From Nonlabens xylanidelens (GTDB lineage Bacteria > Bacteroidota > Bacteroidia > Flavobacteriales > Flavobacteriaceae), in the NCBI RefSeq assembly GCF_002934445.1, contig NZ_PTJE01000001.1, positions 62,001 to 126,000 of the forward strand: 64,000 nt of DNA, in the 5' to 3' direction. Position 1 is the first letter of the stretch. Each line of letters starts with the position of its first letter. The notes under the pieces are model-generated. The model saw only the letters and a list, made by a program, of their open reading frames with translations. It was not told the DNA's origin and made no database searches. Shown piece by piece: positions 1 to 8,883 of this stretch. Made by a program: the position numbers and the translations under genes.

Positions 1-9
1 GTAATGGGT

Positions 10-1557
10 TTAAATACTGTTTTTAGCTAGATATTTACCTCTAACAACCTGATCTATAGGGGTATTTAAAACCTTACTTTCTAACCAAGAAATAACATCT
101 AAATATAAAAAGGCACGCCTCTCATAAGGGTGATTTTCATAATTTTTAAGTTTAAGAAGTAAATCCTGGAAGGCTTTTTTCAAATCATGAGGGTAAATAT
201 CTTGTAAACCACGTATAAATTTGATCATTTCTTTTTGTACCTCATACAGATCGTTCATCTTAATTAAGAATTTATATACGCTTCTCAAATAGGTTTCAAG
301 ATGTTCATCTTGTCCTGCTTCATAATGAGCTATAAGACTTAAAATACGAGAAAAACACAATAAGTCTTCTCGCATGGTAAGTGTTTTATTATTGATAATT
401 TTATCTAGGTAAAAAATAGTTTCTGAATAATTTCCAGCCCCAAAATGCATACTAGCAAATTTGTAGTAAAACACCATTTGGTGATGCTCATCGAGACGGT
501 CTTTAAATCCTAATAGGTCTTGTTCTACGTTTGATATTAATGGTAATCCATCTTTAAAACTACCGTCTATGAAGTACTGACTAATTTTATTGAGGTTGAT
601 ATATAAAAAACTGAGCGCTTCTAGATTCTCATTTTTAGGAAAACTTTTGCCTATTAAAGTTTTCTCTAATTGATCTAAAGTAGATTGATATTTTTCTTTT
701 TCTTTTAAGAAAAAAAGTGATTCTAGTAAATAGTGATTTCCTTTAATGAAAAACACAGGATTAAGAACTATCATCTTTTTATCCTGATAGAATAAATCGA
801 CCCATTTTGATGAATATTTATAACAATTCAAAAAGTCTTGCATTAAAAAACTATACCACAAATAGGCTTTATACAACCATAGTTTTTCTCTAAATCCTAA
901 TTCCTCAAACTCATACGTAGGTAAATGATCGTGAAAATAAGCGGTTACCTTCTCACTTTCTTCTTTGTCCTTTACACAACCTGTTTTGATAAACTCGGTA
1001 TACATTTGTAAAGAAAGGTTAGAAAGCTGGCTTGCTATTATATTAGAATTACTCAGTTCTCTAGCTTGAGTAGTAAGTTGAGCTGTACGAGTACTTATAC
1101 TTCTAGTAATGTATTGTGATTCTATAATCTTTTCTAACTCTACTATTTCATAAGCGAGATTCTTCTCTTCGTGAGCAACCGCTAGTTCTTTTGCTTTGTC
1201 TAGTATTTTTAAGCTTTGTTTATATAATCCTTTATGATATAGAATAGAGGCAAAATCTAATTGTTCTCTTATTTGAGACCTTATATTTTGATGGGCAGGA
1301 TTTGTCTTAAGACTTATTAAAATTTGCTTGTAAAGATGTGTTTTTACATTAGCTAATTGTCTTTTTTGAATGTCAGTAGATTTTAAGATTTGCTTTTCAT
1401 TGTAACTAGCAGCTTTATCTAGATGCATAAACAGATTCAAAAATTTTGAATCGGCATTTACATCTAGTCTCCCTACATATAATTTAAACTGACGCTTTTC
1501 TGACTTAGTTAATGACTTAACCAGTGTAAATAGTCCATCTTTTTGATCCTTTGTCAT
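10..1557 (-). CDS. TPR-like conserved hypothetical protein
   Basis: The 515-residue protein is soluble, Lys/Glu/Leu-rich and built of helical pairs (for example around residues 95-130 and 360-400) that look like degenerate tetratricopeptide repeats. There is no signal peptide or membrane segment. An upstream TTG would add one Met, but the ATG at 1557 is the simpler start. Large TPR-like proteins of this kind are common in Flavobacteriaceae and have no assigned role. It is transcribed divergently from the leuB-like gene across a 225-bp spacer. I do not recognise a specific function; a scaffold or protein-protein interaction role is inference from the fold only. Confidence 0.75.
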   Translation of the reverse strand: MTKDQKDGLFTLVKSLTKSEKRQFKLYVGRLDVNADSKFLNLFMHLDKAASYNEKQILKSTDIQKRQLANVKTHLYKQILISLKTNPAHQNIRSQIREQLDFASILYHKGLYKQSLKILDKAKELAVAHEEKNLAYEIVELEKIIESQYITRSISTRTAQLTTQARELSNSNIIASQLSNLSLQMYTEFIKTGCVKDKEESEKVTAYFHDHLPTYEFEELGFREKLWLYKAYLWYSFLMQDFLNCYKYSSKWVDLFYQDKKMIVLNPVFFIKGNHYLLESLFFLKEKEKYQSTLDQLEKTLIGKSFPKNENLEALSFLYINLNKISQYFIDGSFKDGLPLISNVEQDLLGFKDRLDEHHQMVFYYKFASMHFGAGNYSETIFYLDKIINNKTLTMREDLLCFSRILSLIAHYEAGQDEHLETYLRSVYKFLIKMNDLYEVQKEMIKFIRGLQDIYPHDLKKAFQDLLLKLKNYENHPYERRAFLYLDVISWLESKVLNTPIDQVVRGKYLAKNSI

Positions 1558-1782
1558 CAACTAATTTATTAAACTAACTAACTTTAATTCAATGTTTTAA
1601 ACAACTAAAAAAATTGTTGAACATCGTAAAATATTCAATTAAACGATTAGTTAGAATAGTCCAAAATATAACTTAGTAATACAATAAAGAAATAATATCA
1701 GCTTTAAAATAAAAGCAAGTCCTGAAATCAATATTTTAATAGGGGTAATAATCTATTGATTTCATATAAATAAGTAGAGAAA

Positions 1783-2841
1783 ATGAGATTAAATATAGCA
1801 GTTATACCCAAGAATGGAATCGGTCCAGAAATAACTACCCAATCGATCAAAGTATTAAAAGCTATTGCATTAGAATTTGATCATCAATTTCTAATCAAAA
1901 TTGCAGACTTAAATAGTAAAAATTCTTCTTCAAATGAAGTCATTGATTTATGTAAAAGTAGTGATGCTATTTTAGCTAGTAATGATTCGTTTTTACAAAG
2001 TAACACGCTTAGTGCACAATTAAACGTATACGCAAGCTCAACCATTGTGAAGAGCTACCAATCTTTGGCAGTAAATTCTCCTCTTAAGAAGGAAGTTATA
2101 TCGGGAACAAACATTTTATTTTTTAACGAATTGAATTTAAGCAATCAGTTAAGTGAAAAACATGCTTCTAAGAATAACAACTATGCCTTTGACTCAAATG
2201 AAAATACTCGCCAAGAGATAGAACTTGTTGCAAAAAAAGCATTTAAAGCCGCGCAAACTAGAGGTAAAAGAGTAACACTTATAAATAAATCTAGTACATC
2301 ACAAGTATCTGCTTTATGGAGTGAAGTAGCTGGTAATTTATCTTTACAGTATCCTGAAATAGAATTTAACATCACTAATTTAGAAAACGCTGTTACTCAA
2401 CTCCTATTAACTCCTAACTTATTTGATGTCGTTTTAACAGAACGTATAATCAGTAATGTATTGATTCAACAGTCTAGTGTTTTGACTGGCTCCACCAGCT
2501 TACAATCCACTAGTTACATAGGGCACAAGCAATCTCTTTTTTTTCCAACAATTCATAATCATTTAGATGACACTGATTATAAAAACCCTAACCCATTAGC
2601 TTCTATACTTAGTGCCGCAATGTTATTAGAGCACTTTGGATTATACAGTGAATCAGAAATGATTAAAACTGCTGTAAATCGTTCTCTAGAACTTAACATT
2701 ACTACTCCAGATTTAAACTCTACTTATAACAACATTACAACTAATAAAGTAGGAGACTTCATTGCAGATTTCATTATGAATCCGCATGATTCTAATGCAA
2801 ACTTTAAAAATATACATTTAGGCCAAAGCACGATTATATAA
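1783..2841 (+). CDS. LeuB-like decarboxylating dehydrogenase paralogue, probable pseudoenzyme
   Basis: The 352-residue protein has normal length for 3-isopropylmalate dehydrogenase and clear family landmarks: an N-terminal NGIGPE (residues 11-16) and a C-terminal NPLASILSAAMLLEHFGL block (268-287). The active site is largely gone. The arginine-rich substrate loop is replaced by residues 71-90 without Arg. The Tyr-containing YFGE stretch is missing. The metal-binding ENMFGDxxxD block reads ERIISNVLIQ, so the two Asp are Asn225 and Gln229. The Asp before AAMQL is Glu201. The cofactor-binding HGSAP loop is HNHLD. Only the catalytic Lys (Lys169) is kept. The open reading frame is intact, which argues against simple decay. 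No leuA, leuC or leuD is nearby. Family membership is confident; lack of activity is inference from the missing residues. Confidence 0.8.
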   Translation: MRLNIAVIPKNGIGPEITTQSIKVLKAIALEFDHQFLIKIADLNSKNSSSNEVIDLCKSSDAILASNDSFLQSNTLSAQLNVYASSTIVKSYQSLAVNSPLKKEVISGTNILFFNELNLSNQLSEKHASKNNNYAFDSNENTRQEIELVAKKAFKAAQTRGKRVTLINKSSTSQVSALWSEVAGNLSLQYPEIEFNITNLENAVTQLLLTPNLFDVVLTERIISNVLIQQSSVLTGSTSLQSTSYIGHKQSLFFPTIHNHLDDTDYKNPNPLASILSAAMLLEHFGLYSESEMIKTAVNRSLELNITTPDLNSTYNNITTNKVGDFIADFIMNPHDSNANFKNIHLGQSTII

Positions 2842-2848
2842 AATAAAA

Positions 2849-2881
2849 CAAAGAGGTGTAGAGAAATGCTATACCTCTTTG
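2849..2881. terminator. bidirectional terminator
   Basis: A perfect 9-bp stem, CAAAGAGGT/ACCTCTTTG, with a 15-nt loop lies between the convergent leuB-like gene and argH. A- and T-rich flanks on both sides allow it to end both transcripts. Confidence 0.75.
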
Positions 2882-2891
2882 TCTTTAAGAA

Positions 2892-4166
2892 TTAATCAGG
2901 AAATTTATTTCTTATTTGATCTAATCCTAGATTATGAATACTACCTATATGAGTATGATGCTTTGATGTATCTGGAACATACGTTCCATTCTCCACCTGC
3001 TCACCTATCGTTTTATACGCTTCTCTAAAAGATGCTCCATCTACCACTAGGTTATTGATATTATCTACGGTAAATAGATATTGATATTTCTCATCGTTAA
3101 GATCGATTTCCTTTACTATAATTTTCTTTATAGAATAATTAAAGATTTCTAGAATGTCGTTTAATTCTATAAAAGAAGCGATCACATTCTCTTTGAGCAA
3201 TTGAAAATCTCTGTGATAACCACTAGGTAAATTGTTTGTTATCAATAACATTTCTGTTTGTAAAGCTTGTATTTTATTACACTTACCACGTATCAATTCA
3301 AAGACATCTGGATTCTTTTTATGCGGCATGATGCTACTACCAGTCGTTAACTCATCAGGGAAACTTATAAACCCAAAATTCTGACTCATATACAAACAGA
3401 TGTCCATCGCAAATCTAGAAAGTGTATTAGCCACGTTTGATAAAGAAGCAGCTATACTTCGTTCATTTTTGCCTCTAGTGAGTTGTGCCGCAACTACATT
3501 ATATTTTAACGTTGCAAAACCCATTTCTTGGGTAGTGAATTCTCTATCGATAGGAAAAGAACTTCCATAACCTGCAGCACTTCCTAACGGATTTTGATCT
3601 ACGATACGCATCGTAGCGTCTAGAACATACACATCATCCACTAGCAACTCTGCATAAGACGAGAACCACAATCCAAATGATGACGGCATCGCCACTTGTA
3701 AGTGAGTATATCCTGGTAACAATTGATCCTTATGTGACTCGGCTAAATCTAATAATGTATCAAACAATGTCTTTACACTAGTTCTAGTTTGTCCGAGTGC
3801 CTCTTTATAATACAATTGTAACGCCACTAGAACTTGATCATTTCTAGATCTAGCCGTGTGAATCTTCTTCCCTACTTCTCCCAGTTGTAGAGTCAGTTCG
3901 TGTTCTATTTTAGAATGTACATCTTCAAACTGATCATCAATAATAAAAGTACCTTCTTCTATTTGTAATGCAATCACATCCAGTCCAGATTCTAATTGTT
4001 TTAACTCTTCGCTAGAAATGATATTAATCTTTGCAAGCATTCTAGCATGTGCGCGAGATGCTATTACATCATAAGGAGCTATATGTAGATCAATCTCGCG
4101 ATCATTACCTACTGTAAATTGTTCCATTTTTTTATCTATTGCAATTCCTTTATCCCAAAGTTTCAT
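2892..4166 (-). CDS. argH: argininosuccinate lyase
   Basis: It cleaves argininosuccinate to arginine and fumarate, the last step of arginine synthesis. The 424-residue protein has the fumarase/aspartase-superfamily signature GSSIMPHKKNP (276-286) with the catalytic Ser loop, the TARSRNDQ motif (104-111) and the GYTHLQ histidine motif (152-157). It is slightly shorter than the about 460 residues of E. coli ArgH, as is usual for this phylum. It is the last gene of the minus-strand arginine operon, 10 bp after argE, and is followed by the bidirectional terminator at 2849-2881. Confidence 0.97.
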   Translation of the reverse strand: MKLWDKGIAIDKKMEQFTVGNDREIDLHIAPYDVIASRAHARMLAKINIISSEELKQLESGLDVIALQIEEGTFIIDDQFEDVHSKIEHELTLQLGEVGKKIHTARSRNDQVLVALQLYYKEALGQTRTSVKTLFDTLLDLAESHKDQLLPGYTHLQVAMPSSFGLWFSSYAELLVDDVYVLDATMRIVDQNPLGSAAGYGSSFPIDREFTTQEMGFATLKYNVVAAQLTRGKNERSIAASLSNVANTLSRFAMDICLYMSQNFGFISFPDELTTGSSIMPHKKNPDVFELIRGKCNKIQALQTEMLLITNNLPSGYHRDFQLLKENVIASFIELNDILEIFNYSIKKIIVKEIDLNDEKYQYLFTVDNINNLVVDGASFREAYKTIGEQVENGTYVPDTSKHHTHIGSIHNLGLDQIRNKFPD

Positions 4167-4176
4167 AATTCTATCT

Positions 4177-5241
4177 TTAAAAAATACTCGTTAATAAATT
4201 GATGTATATATCGATGCCTTCTTCAATCTCTTCTAGATATATAAATTCATCTGCGCTGTGAGATCTCGTACTATCGCCAGGTCCTAATTTTAAAGAAGGA
4301 CAACTTAAACACGCCTGATCTGATAAAGTAGGTGATCCATAAGTGGTTCTTCCCATCGCTATTCCTGCTTGCACCAACTCATGTTCTACAGGAATGGAAG
4401 AAGAATTTAATCGCAAACCTCGTGCAATAATTTCATCACAAGGCGACTGTTCTTTAAGCATTTCAGCGATCTCTTGATTGCTGTATTTATCATTGACTCT
4501 TACATCAATGACCAGTTCTACTTCTGACGGTACAGCATTATGTTGCACGCCAGCTTTAATTTGCGTTACCGTCATTTTTACATCACCTAATGTCTCAGAT
4601 GATTTGTCAAACTTAAAATCTTGAAACCATTTTAAAACTTCTATAGAATTGTAAATCGAATTATTATCATTGGGGTGAGCAGCGTGTCCTGGCGTCCCTT
4701 TTATTTTAGCATCAAAAACGACCAATCCTTTTTCAGCGACTGCTAGATTCATTAAAGTAGGCTCGCCTACAATAGCAACATCTGTATGTGGTATGATATC
4801 TAGCATACTATTTAAACCGTTTGGGCCGCTACTTTCCTCTTCGGCGCTAGCTACTATGACTAAGTTATATTTTAAATCTTTTTGGTTATAAAAATGAGTA
4901 AACGTAGCGATTAAAGAAACCAGACAACCACCTGCGTCATTACTGCCTAGACCGTATAATTTACCATCTTCAACTACTGCCTTAAATGGATCTTTTGTGT
5001 AGGCTTTATTAGGTTGTACCGTATCGTGATGTGAGTTTAATAATAACGTAGGTTTCCCTTTTTCAAAATATTTATTAGTCGCCCATATATTATGATGATC
5101 TCTTTTAAATGGAATTTTATGATTATTAAACCATGATTCTATCAGTAGAGCAGTTCCTTCTTCTTCACTAGAAAACGATTGTGTTTCAATCATTTTTTTC
5201 AACAATTCTAGAGCCTCTTTTTTTAAATCTTGATGTTTCAT
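4177..5241 (-). CDS. argE: N-acylornithine deacylase, M20 peptidase family
   Basis: The 354-residue zinc-dependent M20 protein has the HxD motif in NSHHDTV (69-75), GSNDAGG (99-105, metal Asp102) and the catalytic SAEEESSG (132-139). In this operon it should remove the acetyl or succinyl group from acylcitrulline or acylornithine, giving a linear rather than argJ-cyclic pathway. The frame is open 33 codons further upstream, but those codons lie inside argB. The ATG at 5241 overlaps the argB stop as TAATG, the same coupling used elsewhere in the operon, so this start is chosen. Deacylase function is well supported by context; the exact acyl group is not visible. Confidence 0.9.
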   Translation of the reverse strand: MKHQDLKKEALELLKKMIETQSFSSEEEGTALLIESWFNNHKIPFKRDHHNIWATNKYFEKGKPTLLLNSHHDTVQPNKAYTKDPFKAVVEDGKLYGLGSNDAGGCLVSLIATFTHFYNQKDLKYNLVIVASAEEESSGPNGLNSMLDIIPHTDVAIVGEPTLMNLAVAEKGLVVFDAKIKGTPGHAAHPNDNNSIYNSIEVLKWFQDFKFDKSSETLGDVKMTVTQIKAGVQHNAVPSEVELVIDVRVNDKYSNQEIAEMLKEQSPCDEIIARGLRLNSSSIPVEHELVQAGIAMGRTTYGSPTLSDQACLSCPSLKLGPGDSTRSHSADEFIYLEEIEEGIDIYINLLTSIF

Positions 5242-6017
5242 TAGTTCGATATTGTAGTGAATAAACTGTTTGAATTTTGAAGCATATCTGGCAATCCTAC
5301 ACATACTTTTTGCACGCCATTTTGAATAGCATAAAAACAATTTTGCATTTTAGGCAACATTCCGTCGGCAATAATCCCTTGAGATTTTAAATCTTGATAA
5401 TTTTCTAAATTGATATTCTTAATTACAGAATCTTCATCTGTAATATTTTGTAAAACTCCTTTTTTCTCAAAACAGTAATACAGTTCTGTTTCATAGTTTT
5501 TGGCTAGTTCGATAGCTAGTTCTGCAGCTAGAGTATCTGCATTTGTATTTAATAATTGACCATGTCCGTCGTGCGTTATGGCGCAAAATACTGGAGTACG
5601 CTTTCGCGAAAGCAACACCTCAACAATCTCTGTATCTACTTTTACAACATCTCCTACATAACCAAAATCTACCTCTTCTACATCTCGTTTTTTAGACAAA
5701 ATAGTATTCCCATCAGCTCCTGTAAATCCTATAGCATTACACTTCTTAGCTTGTAACTTTGCTACAATGGTTTTATTTACTTTACCAGCATAAACCATAG
5801 TGGCAATGTCCAGTGTTTCTGAATCGGTGATGCGACGACCATCGATCATTTTTACCTCAAGATTCATTTTATGAGCTAATTCTGTAGCTACTTTTCCACC
5901 TCCATGAATAAGAACTTTAGGCCCTTTTATCGCAGTAAATGTGGTTAAGAAATCATCTAGTGCTTGCTGATCATTGATAATGTGCCCACCTATTTTTATA
6001 ACTTTAAGCTGTTCCAT
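5241..6017 (-). CDS. argB: N-acylglutamate kinase
   Basis: The 258-residue amino acid kinase fold phosphorylates N-acetyl- or N-succinylglutamate. It starts with VIKIGGHI, the phosphate-binding Gly-rich segment, followed by LIHGGGKVATEL. N-terminal extensions that carry arginine feedback sites in other phyla are absent. TAATG couplings join it to argF upstream and argE downstream. A copy of the dispersed palindrome lies at 5600-5613 and encodes LLSRKRTP within a variable segment of the protein. Confidence 0.95.
   Translation of the reverse strand: MEQLKVIKIGGHIINDQQALDDFLTTFTAIKGPKVLIHGGGKVATELAHKMNLEVKMIDGRRITDSETLDIATMVYAGKVNKTIVAKLQAKKCNAIGFTGADGNTILSKKRDVEEVDFGYVGDVVKVDTEIVEVLLSRKRTPVFCAITHDGHGQLLNTNADTLAAELAIELAKNYETELYYCFEKKGVLQNITDEDSVIKNINLENYQDLKSQGIIADGMLPKMQNCFYAIQNGVQKVCVGLPDMLQNSNSLFTTISN
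5600..5613. repeat. dispersed palindrome copy 1 (14-bp core, in argB)
   Basis: GCTTTCGCGAAAGC, lacking the terminal matching G at one end of the 16-bp consensus; encodes LSRKR in argB. Confidence 0.85.
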
Positions 6018-6955
6018 TATTCTATGTTTTCTAAAATATTTTTTAAAACCACTTGAGCTGCATAGGTTCTATTATTAGCCTGGTGGATGACGATAGAGTT
6101 CTCACTATCTAGCACAGCATCTTCTACCACAACATTTCTTCTTACAGGAAGACAGTGCATAAATTTTGCATTACCTAATTTTTCCTGAGTCATCATCCAG
6201 CTCGCGTCTTGACTTAAAATCTTACCATAATCAGTATAACTGCTCCAGTTTTTCACATAGACAAAGTCGGCTTCTTTCAAAGCTTTTTCCTGATCATAAA
6301 TCACCGGTGTATCTTTTACAACCGCATCAGATAATTCATATCCCTGCGGATGCGTAATCGTAAGATCTACGTTTGCCATTTGCATCACTTCAATAAATGA
6401 GTTTGCCACTGCTTGCGGCAATGCTTTAGGATGTGGCGCCCAAGAAATGACCACTTTGGGTTTTTTCTTGGTTTTCAATTCTTCCAGAGTAATAACATCT
6501 GCAAGAGCTTGTAAAGGATGAGCTGTTGCACTTTCCATATTTACAACAGGTACTGATGCATATTTTATAAAACTATTTAGGACTACTTCTTGAGCATCCT
6601 TTTCTTTATCCACTAAAGAAGGAAAAGCTCTTACCGCAATCACATCTGCATATTGAGAGATGACCTGAGCAGCTTCTTTTACATGTTCAGAAGTGTCTGC
6701 ATTCATCACCGTTCCATCATCAAATTCTAGTTTCCAAGAATCATTCACATTTAATATTTGCACTTCTAACCCTAGATTCTTTGCTGCCTTTTCTGTGCTT
6801 AATCGCGTTCTTAAACTCGCATTAAAAAACAACATTACTAGAGTTTTGTTCTTACCTAGATGTTGAAAATAATATGGTGTTTGTTTTATTGCAATTGCCT
6901 CATCTACTAATTGAGCAAGGTCTTTTATATCTTTAAGTTCAGTGTATTTTTTCAT
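6017..6955 (-). CDS. argF': N-acylornithine (probably N-succinylornithine) carbamoyltransferase
   Basis: The 312-residue protein has the carbamoyl-phosphate motif SLRTR (47-51) and HPLQALAD, and ends with the Bacteroidetes-type MHCLPVRRN motif. It aligns well with the Bacteroides N-succinylornithine carbamoyltransferase and not with classical OTCase, so acylornithine is the expected substrate. The residue that separates acetyl- (Glu) from succinylornithine (Pro) enzymes is Ser89 here (context ADTSEH). From what is known of that position, a small residue favours the succinyl substrate. ATGA and TAATG overlaps link it to argD and argB. Confidence 0.93.
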   Translation of the reverse strand: MKKYTELKDIKDLAQLVDEAIAIKQTPYYFQHLGKNKTLVMLFFNASLRTRLSTEKAAKNLGLEVQILNVNDSWKLEFDDGTVMNADTSEHVKEAAQVISQYADVIAVRAFPSLVDKEKDAQEVVLNSFIKYASVPVVNMESATAHPLQALADVITLEELKTKKKPKVVISWAPHPKALPQAVANSFIEVMQMANVDLTITHPQGYELSDAVVKDTPVIYDQEKALKEADFVYVKNWSSYTDYGKILSQDASWMMTQEKLGNAKFMHCLPVRRNVVVEDAVLDSENSIVIHQANNRTYAAQVVLKNILENIE

Positions 6956-8076
6956 AATTCAGCTTTTAAAGCGTCAAAGAATAAATCGATATGAGATTCT
7001 TTAATCGTTAATGGCGGCAAAATTCTTATCACGTTAGGATTCTTTGCACTACCAGTAAAAATGTGATGATTAAAAAGAATGTTCTTTCTTATTGTCGCAA
7101 TAGGAAAATCAAATTCTAGTCCTAACATTAATCCGCGTCCTTTTACATTTTTAACCTGCGGTAATTCTTGAGCTCTTTTTAAGAAGTGAGCAGATACTGC
7201 TTTTGCATTATCCATTAATTGCTCCTTTTCTATAACATCTAGCACCGTAGAAACTGCGATACATGCCAGATGATTACCGCCAAAAGTCGTACCCAGCAAT
7301 CCATAAGAAGCCTTAATTTGTGGATGGATCAAAATACCACCTACAGGAAACCCATTTCCCATACCTTTTGCCATTGAAATAATATCTGGTTCTAGTCCAT
7401 GTTTTTGAAATGCAAAAAAGTTACCGGTTCTACCAAAACCAGATTGCACCTCATCTGCAATAAAAGAAGTATTGTACTGACGACATAAAGCTTGTAAACC
7501 TTGATAAAATACAGTAGTATCTTCATCTAGACCACCTACTCCTTGAATACATTCTACAATCACCGCGCAAACATTATTCTTATCTAGTGCTTTTTCTACA
7601 GCTTCCAGATCTCCTAATTCAATAATTTCTACTTCTTGTTGTGCATTTAATGGTGCGATAATTTTTGCATTATCTGTAGCCGCCACCGCTGCAGATGTAC
7701 GACCATGAAAACCATTTTTAAAAGCGATTACTTTATGCTTTCCATTATGAAAAGAAGCTAGTTTTAATGCGTTTTCATTTGCCTCTGCGCCAGAATTACA
7801 CATGAATAGTTGGTAGTCTTTACAACCAGAAAAGTCAACTAATTTATGAGCAAGCGCTTCTTGCAATGGGTTTTGAACCGCATTACTGTAAAAGCCTATT
7901 TCAGAAACCTGTTCACTTATATTATTTACATATTCTGGATGAGAATGACCTATAGAAATAACAGCATGACCACCATATAAATCTAGATACTCGACATCAT
8001 TATGATCATAAACATAAACATCTTGTGCACGCACTGGCGTCACATCAAAAAGTGGATAAACATCAAATAAACTCAT
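6952..8076 (-). CDS. argD: acylornithine aminotransferase
   Basis: This class-III PLP aminotransferase of 374 residues converts N-acylglutamate semialdehyde to N-acylornithine. Visible elements are NSGAEAN (94-100, phosphate cup), ADEVQSG (207-213, PLP ring Asp) and SMAKGMGNG with the Schiff-base Lys237. The length is typical of ArgD. The stop overlaps the argF' start (ATGA), and its own start overlaps the proC stop, so translation is probably coupled throughout. Confidence 0.95.
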   Translation of the reverse strand: MSLFDVYPLFDVTPVRAQDVYVYDHNDVEYLDLYGGHAVISIGHSHPEYVNNISEQVSEIGFYSNAVQNPLQEALAHKLVDFSGCKDYQLFMCNSGAEANENALKLASFHNGKHKVIAFKNGFHGRTSAAVAATDNAKIIAPLNAQQEVEIIELGDLEAVEKALDKNNVCAVIVECIQGVGGLDEDTTVFYQGLQALCRQYNTSFIADEVQSGFGRTGNFFAFQKHGLEPDIISMAKGMGNGFPVGGILIHPQIKASYGLLGTTFGGNHLACIAVSTVLDVIEKEQLMDNAKAVSAHFLKRAQELPQVKNVKGRGLMLGLEFDFPIATIRKNILFNHHIFTGSAKNPNVIRILPPLTIKESHIDLFFDALKAEL

Positions 8077-8873
8077 ATCTGTTTTTCTTTAATCGTATTA
8101 ATTTTTTGAAAAGAAGCTATCATTCCTTGAATAAGCGAACTGCTCAATCCTTTATGTTCCATCTCGTTTAAACCTTCTATGGTGCAACCTTTGGGCGTGG
8201 TAACTTTATCGATCTCTTGTTCTGGGTGATTGCCTGTTGTTATTAATAAACTTGCAGCACCTTCGGCAGTATGCATTGCTAATAATTGTGCCTCGCTAGC
8301 GTCAAAACCTAACTGAATAGCGGCTTGTGTACTCGCTCTTATTAATCGCATCCAGAAAGCTATTCCACTAGCACATACCACGGTTGCAGCTTGCATTTGT
8401 GTTTCTGGAATAACTAGGGTGGTTCCCAAACGATTAAAAATAGCCTGAGCTACTTTTATTCTACGAGTCCCTTTTTCATTATGACACAGACAGGTCATCG
8501 ATTTACCAACCGCGATCGCTGTATTGGGCATTGCTCTAATCACATGCTGATCTGAACCTACAATTGCCTCTATTTTATCAACGGTAAAACCAGTTATCGT
8601 CGATATCAACACATGGTTCTCATTAAATAAATCTTTAGTTGTTTCTAGAATATCCGTAAAATGTGCTGGTTGTACCGCAAAAATGATAATGTCAGATTTC
8701 TTGATTGCTTCTTCATTATCTGCAGTTAAAAACACGCCAGAATAATCTTGAAAAAACTCCAGATCTTCTAGATTTCTTTTAGTTAAATACAATGTGGTGA
8801 TTGCATTATTATGAATCAATCCCTTTGCGATGGAGCGGCCTAAATTACCAGTTCCTATAATGGCTATTTTCAT
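8073..8873 (-). CDS. proC: pyrroline-5-carboxylate reductase
   Basis: The 266-residue Rossmann NAD(P)H reductase makes proline from pyrroline-5-carboxylate. MKIAIIGTGNLGRSIAKGL gives the GxGxxG fold and a MPNTA-type motif follows at RAMPNTAIAVG. The frame continues 20 codons upstream, but that extension is unlike the family and overlaps the argC tail, so the ATG at 8873 is chosen. A proline gene inside the arginine operon is a recurrent Flavobacteriaceae arrangement; the two pathways share glutamate as precursor. Confidence 0.93.
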   Translation of the reverse strand: MKIAIIGTGNLGRSIAKGLIHNNAITTLYLTKRNLEDLEFFQDYSGVFLTADNEEAIKKSDIIIFAVQPAHFTDILETTKDLFNENHVLISTITGFTVDKIEAIVGSDQHVIRAMPNTAIAVGKSMTCLCHNEKGTRRIKVAQAIFNRLGTTLVIPETQMQAATVVCASGIAFWMRLIRASTQAAIQLGFDASEAQLLAMHTAEGAASLLITTGNHPEQEIDKVTTPKGCTIEGLNEMEHKGLSSSLIQGMIASFQKINTIKEKQI

Positions 8874-8883
8874 GATTTTGAGT

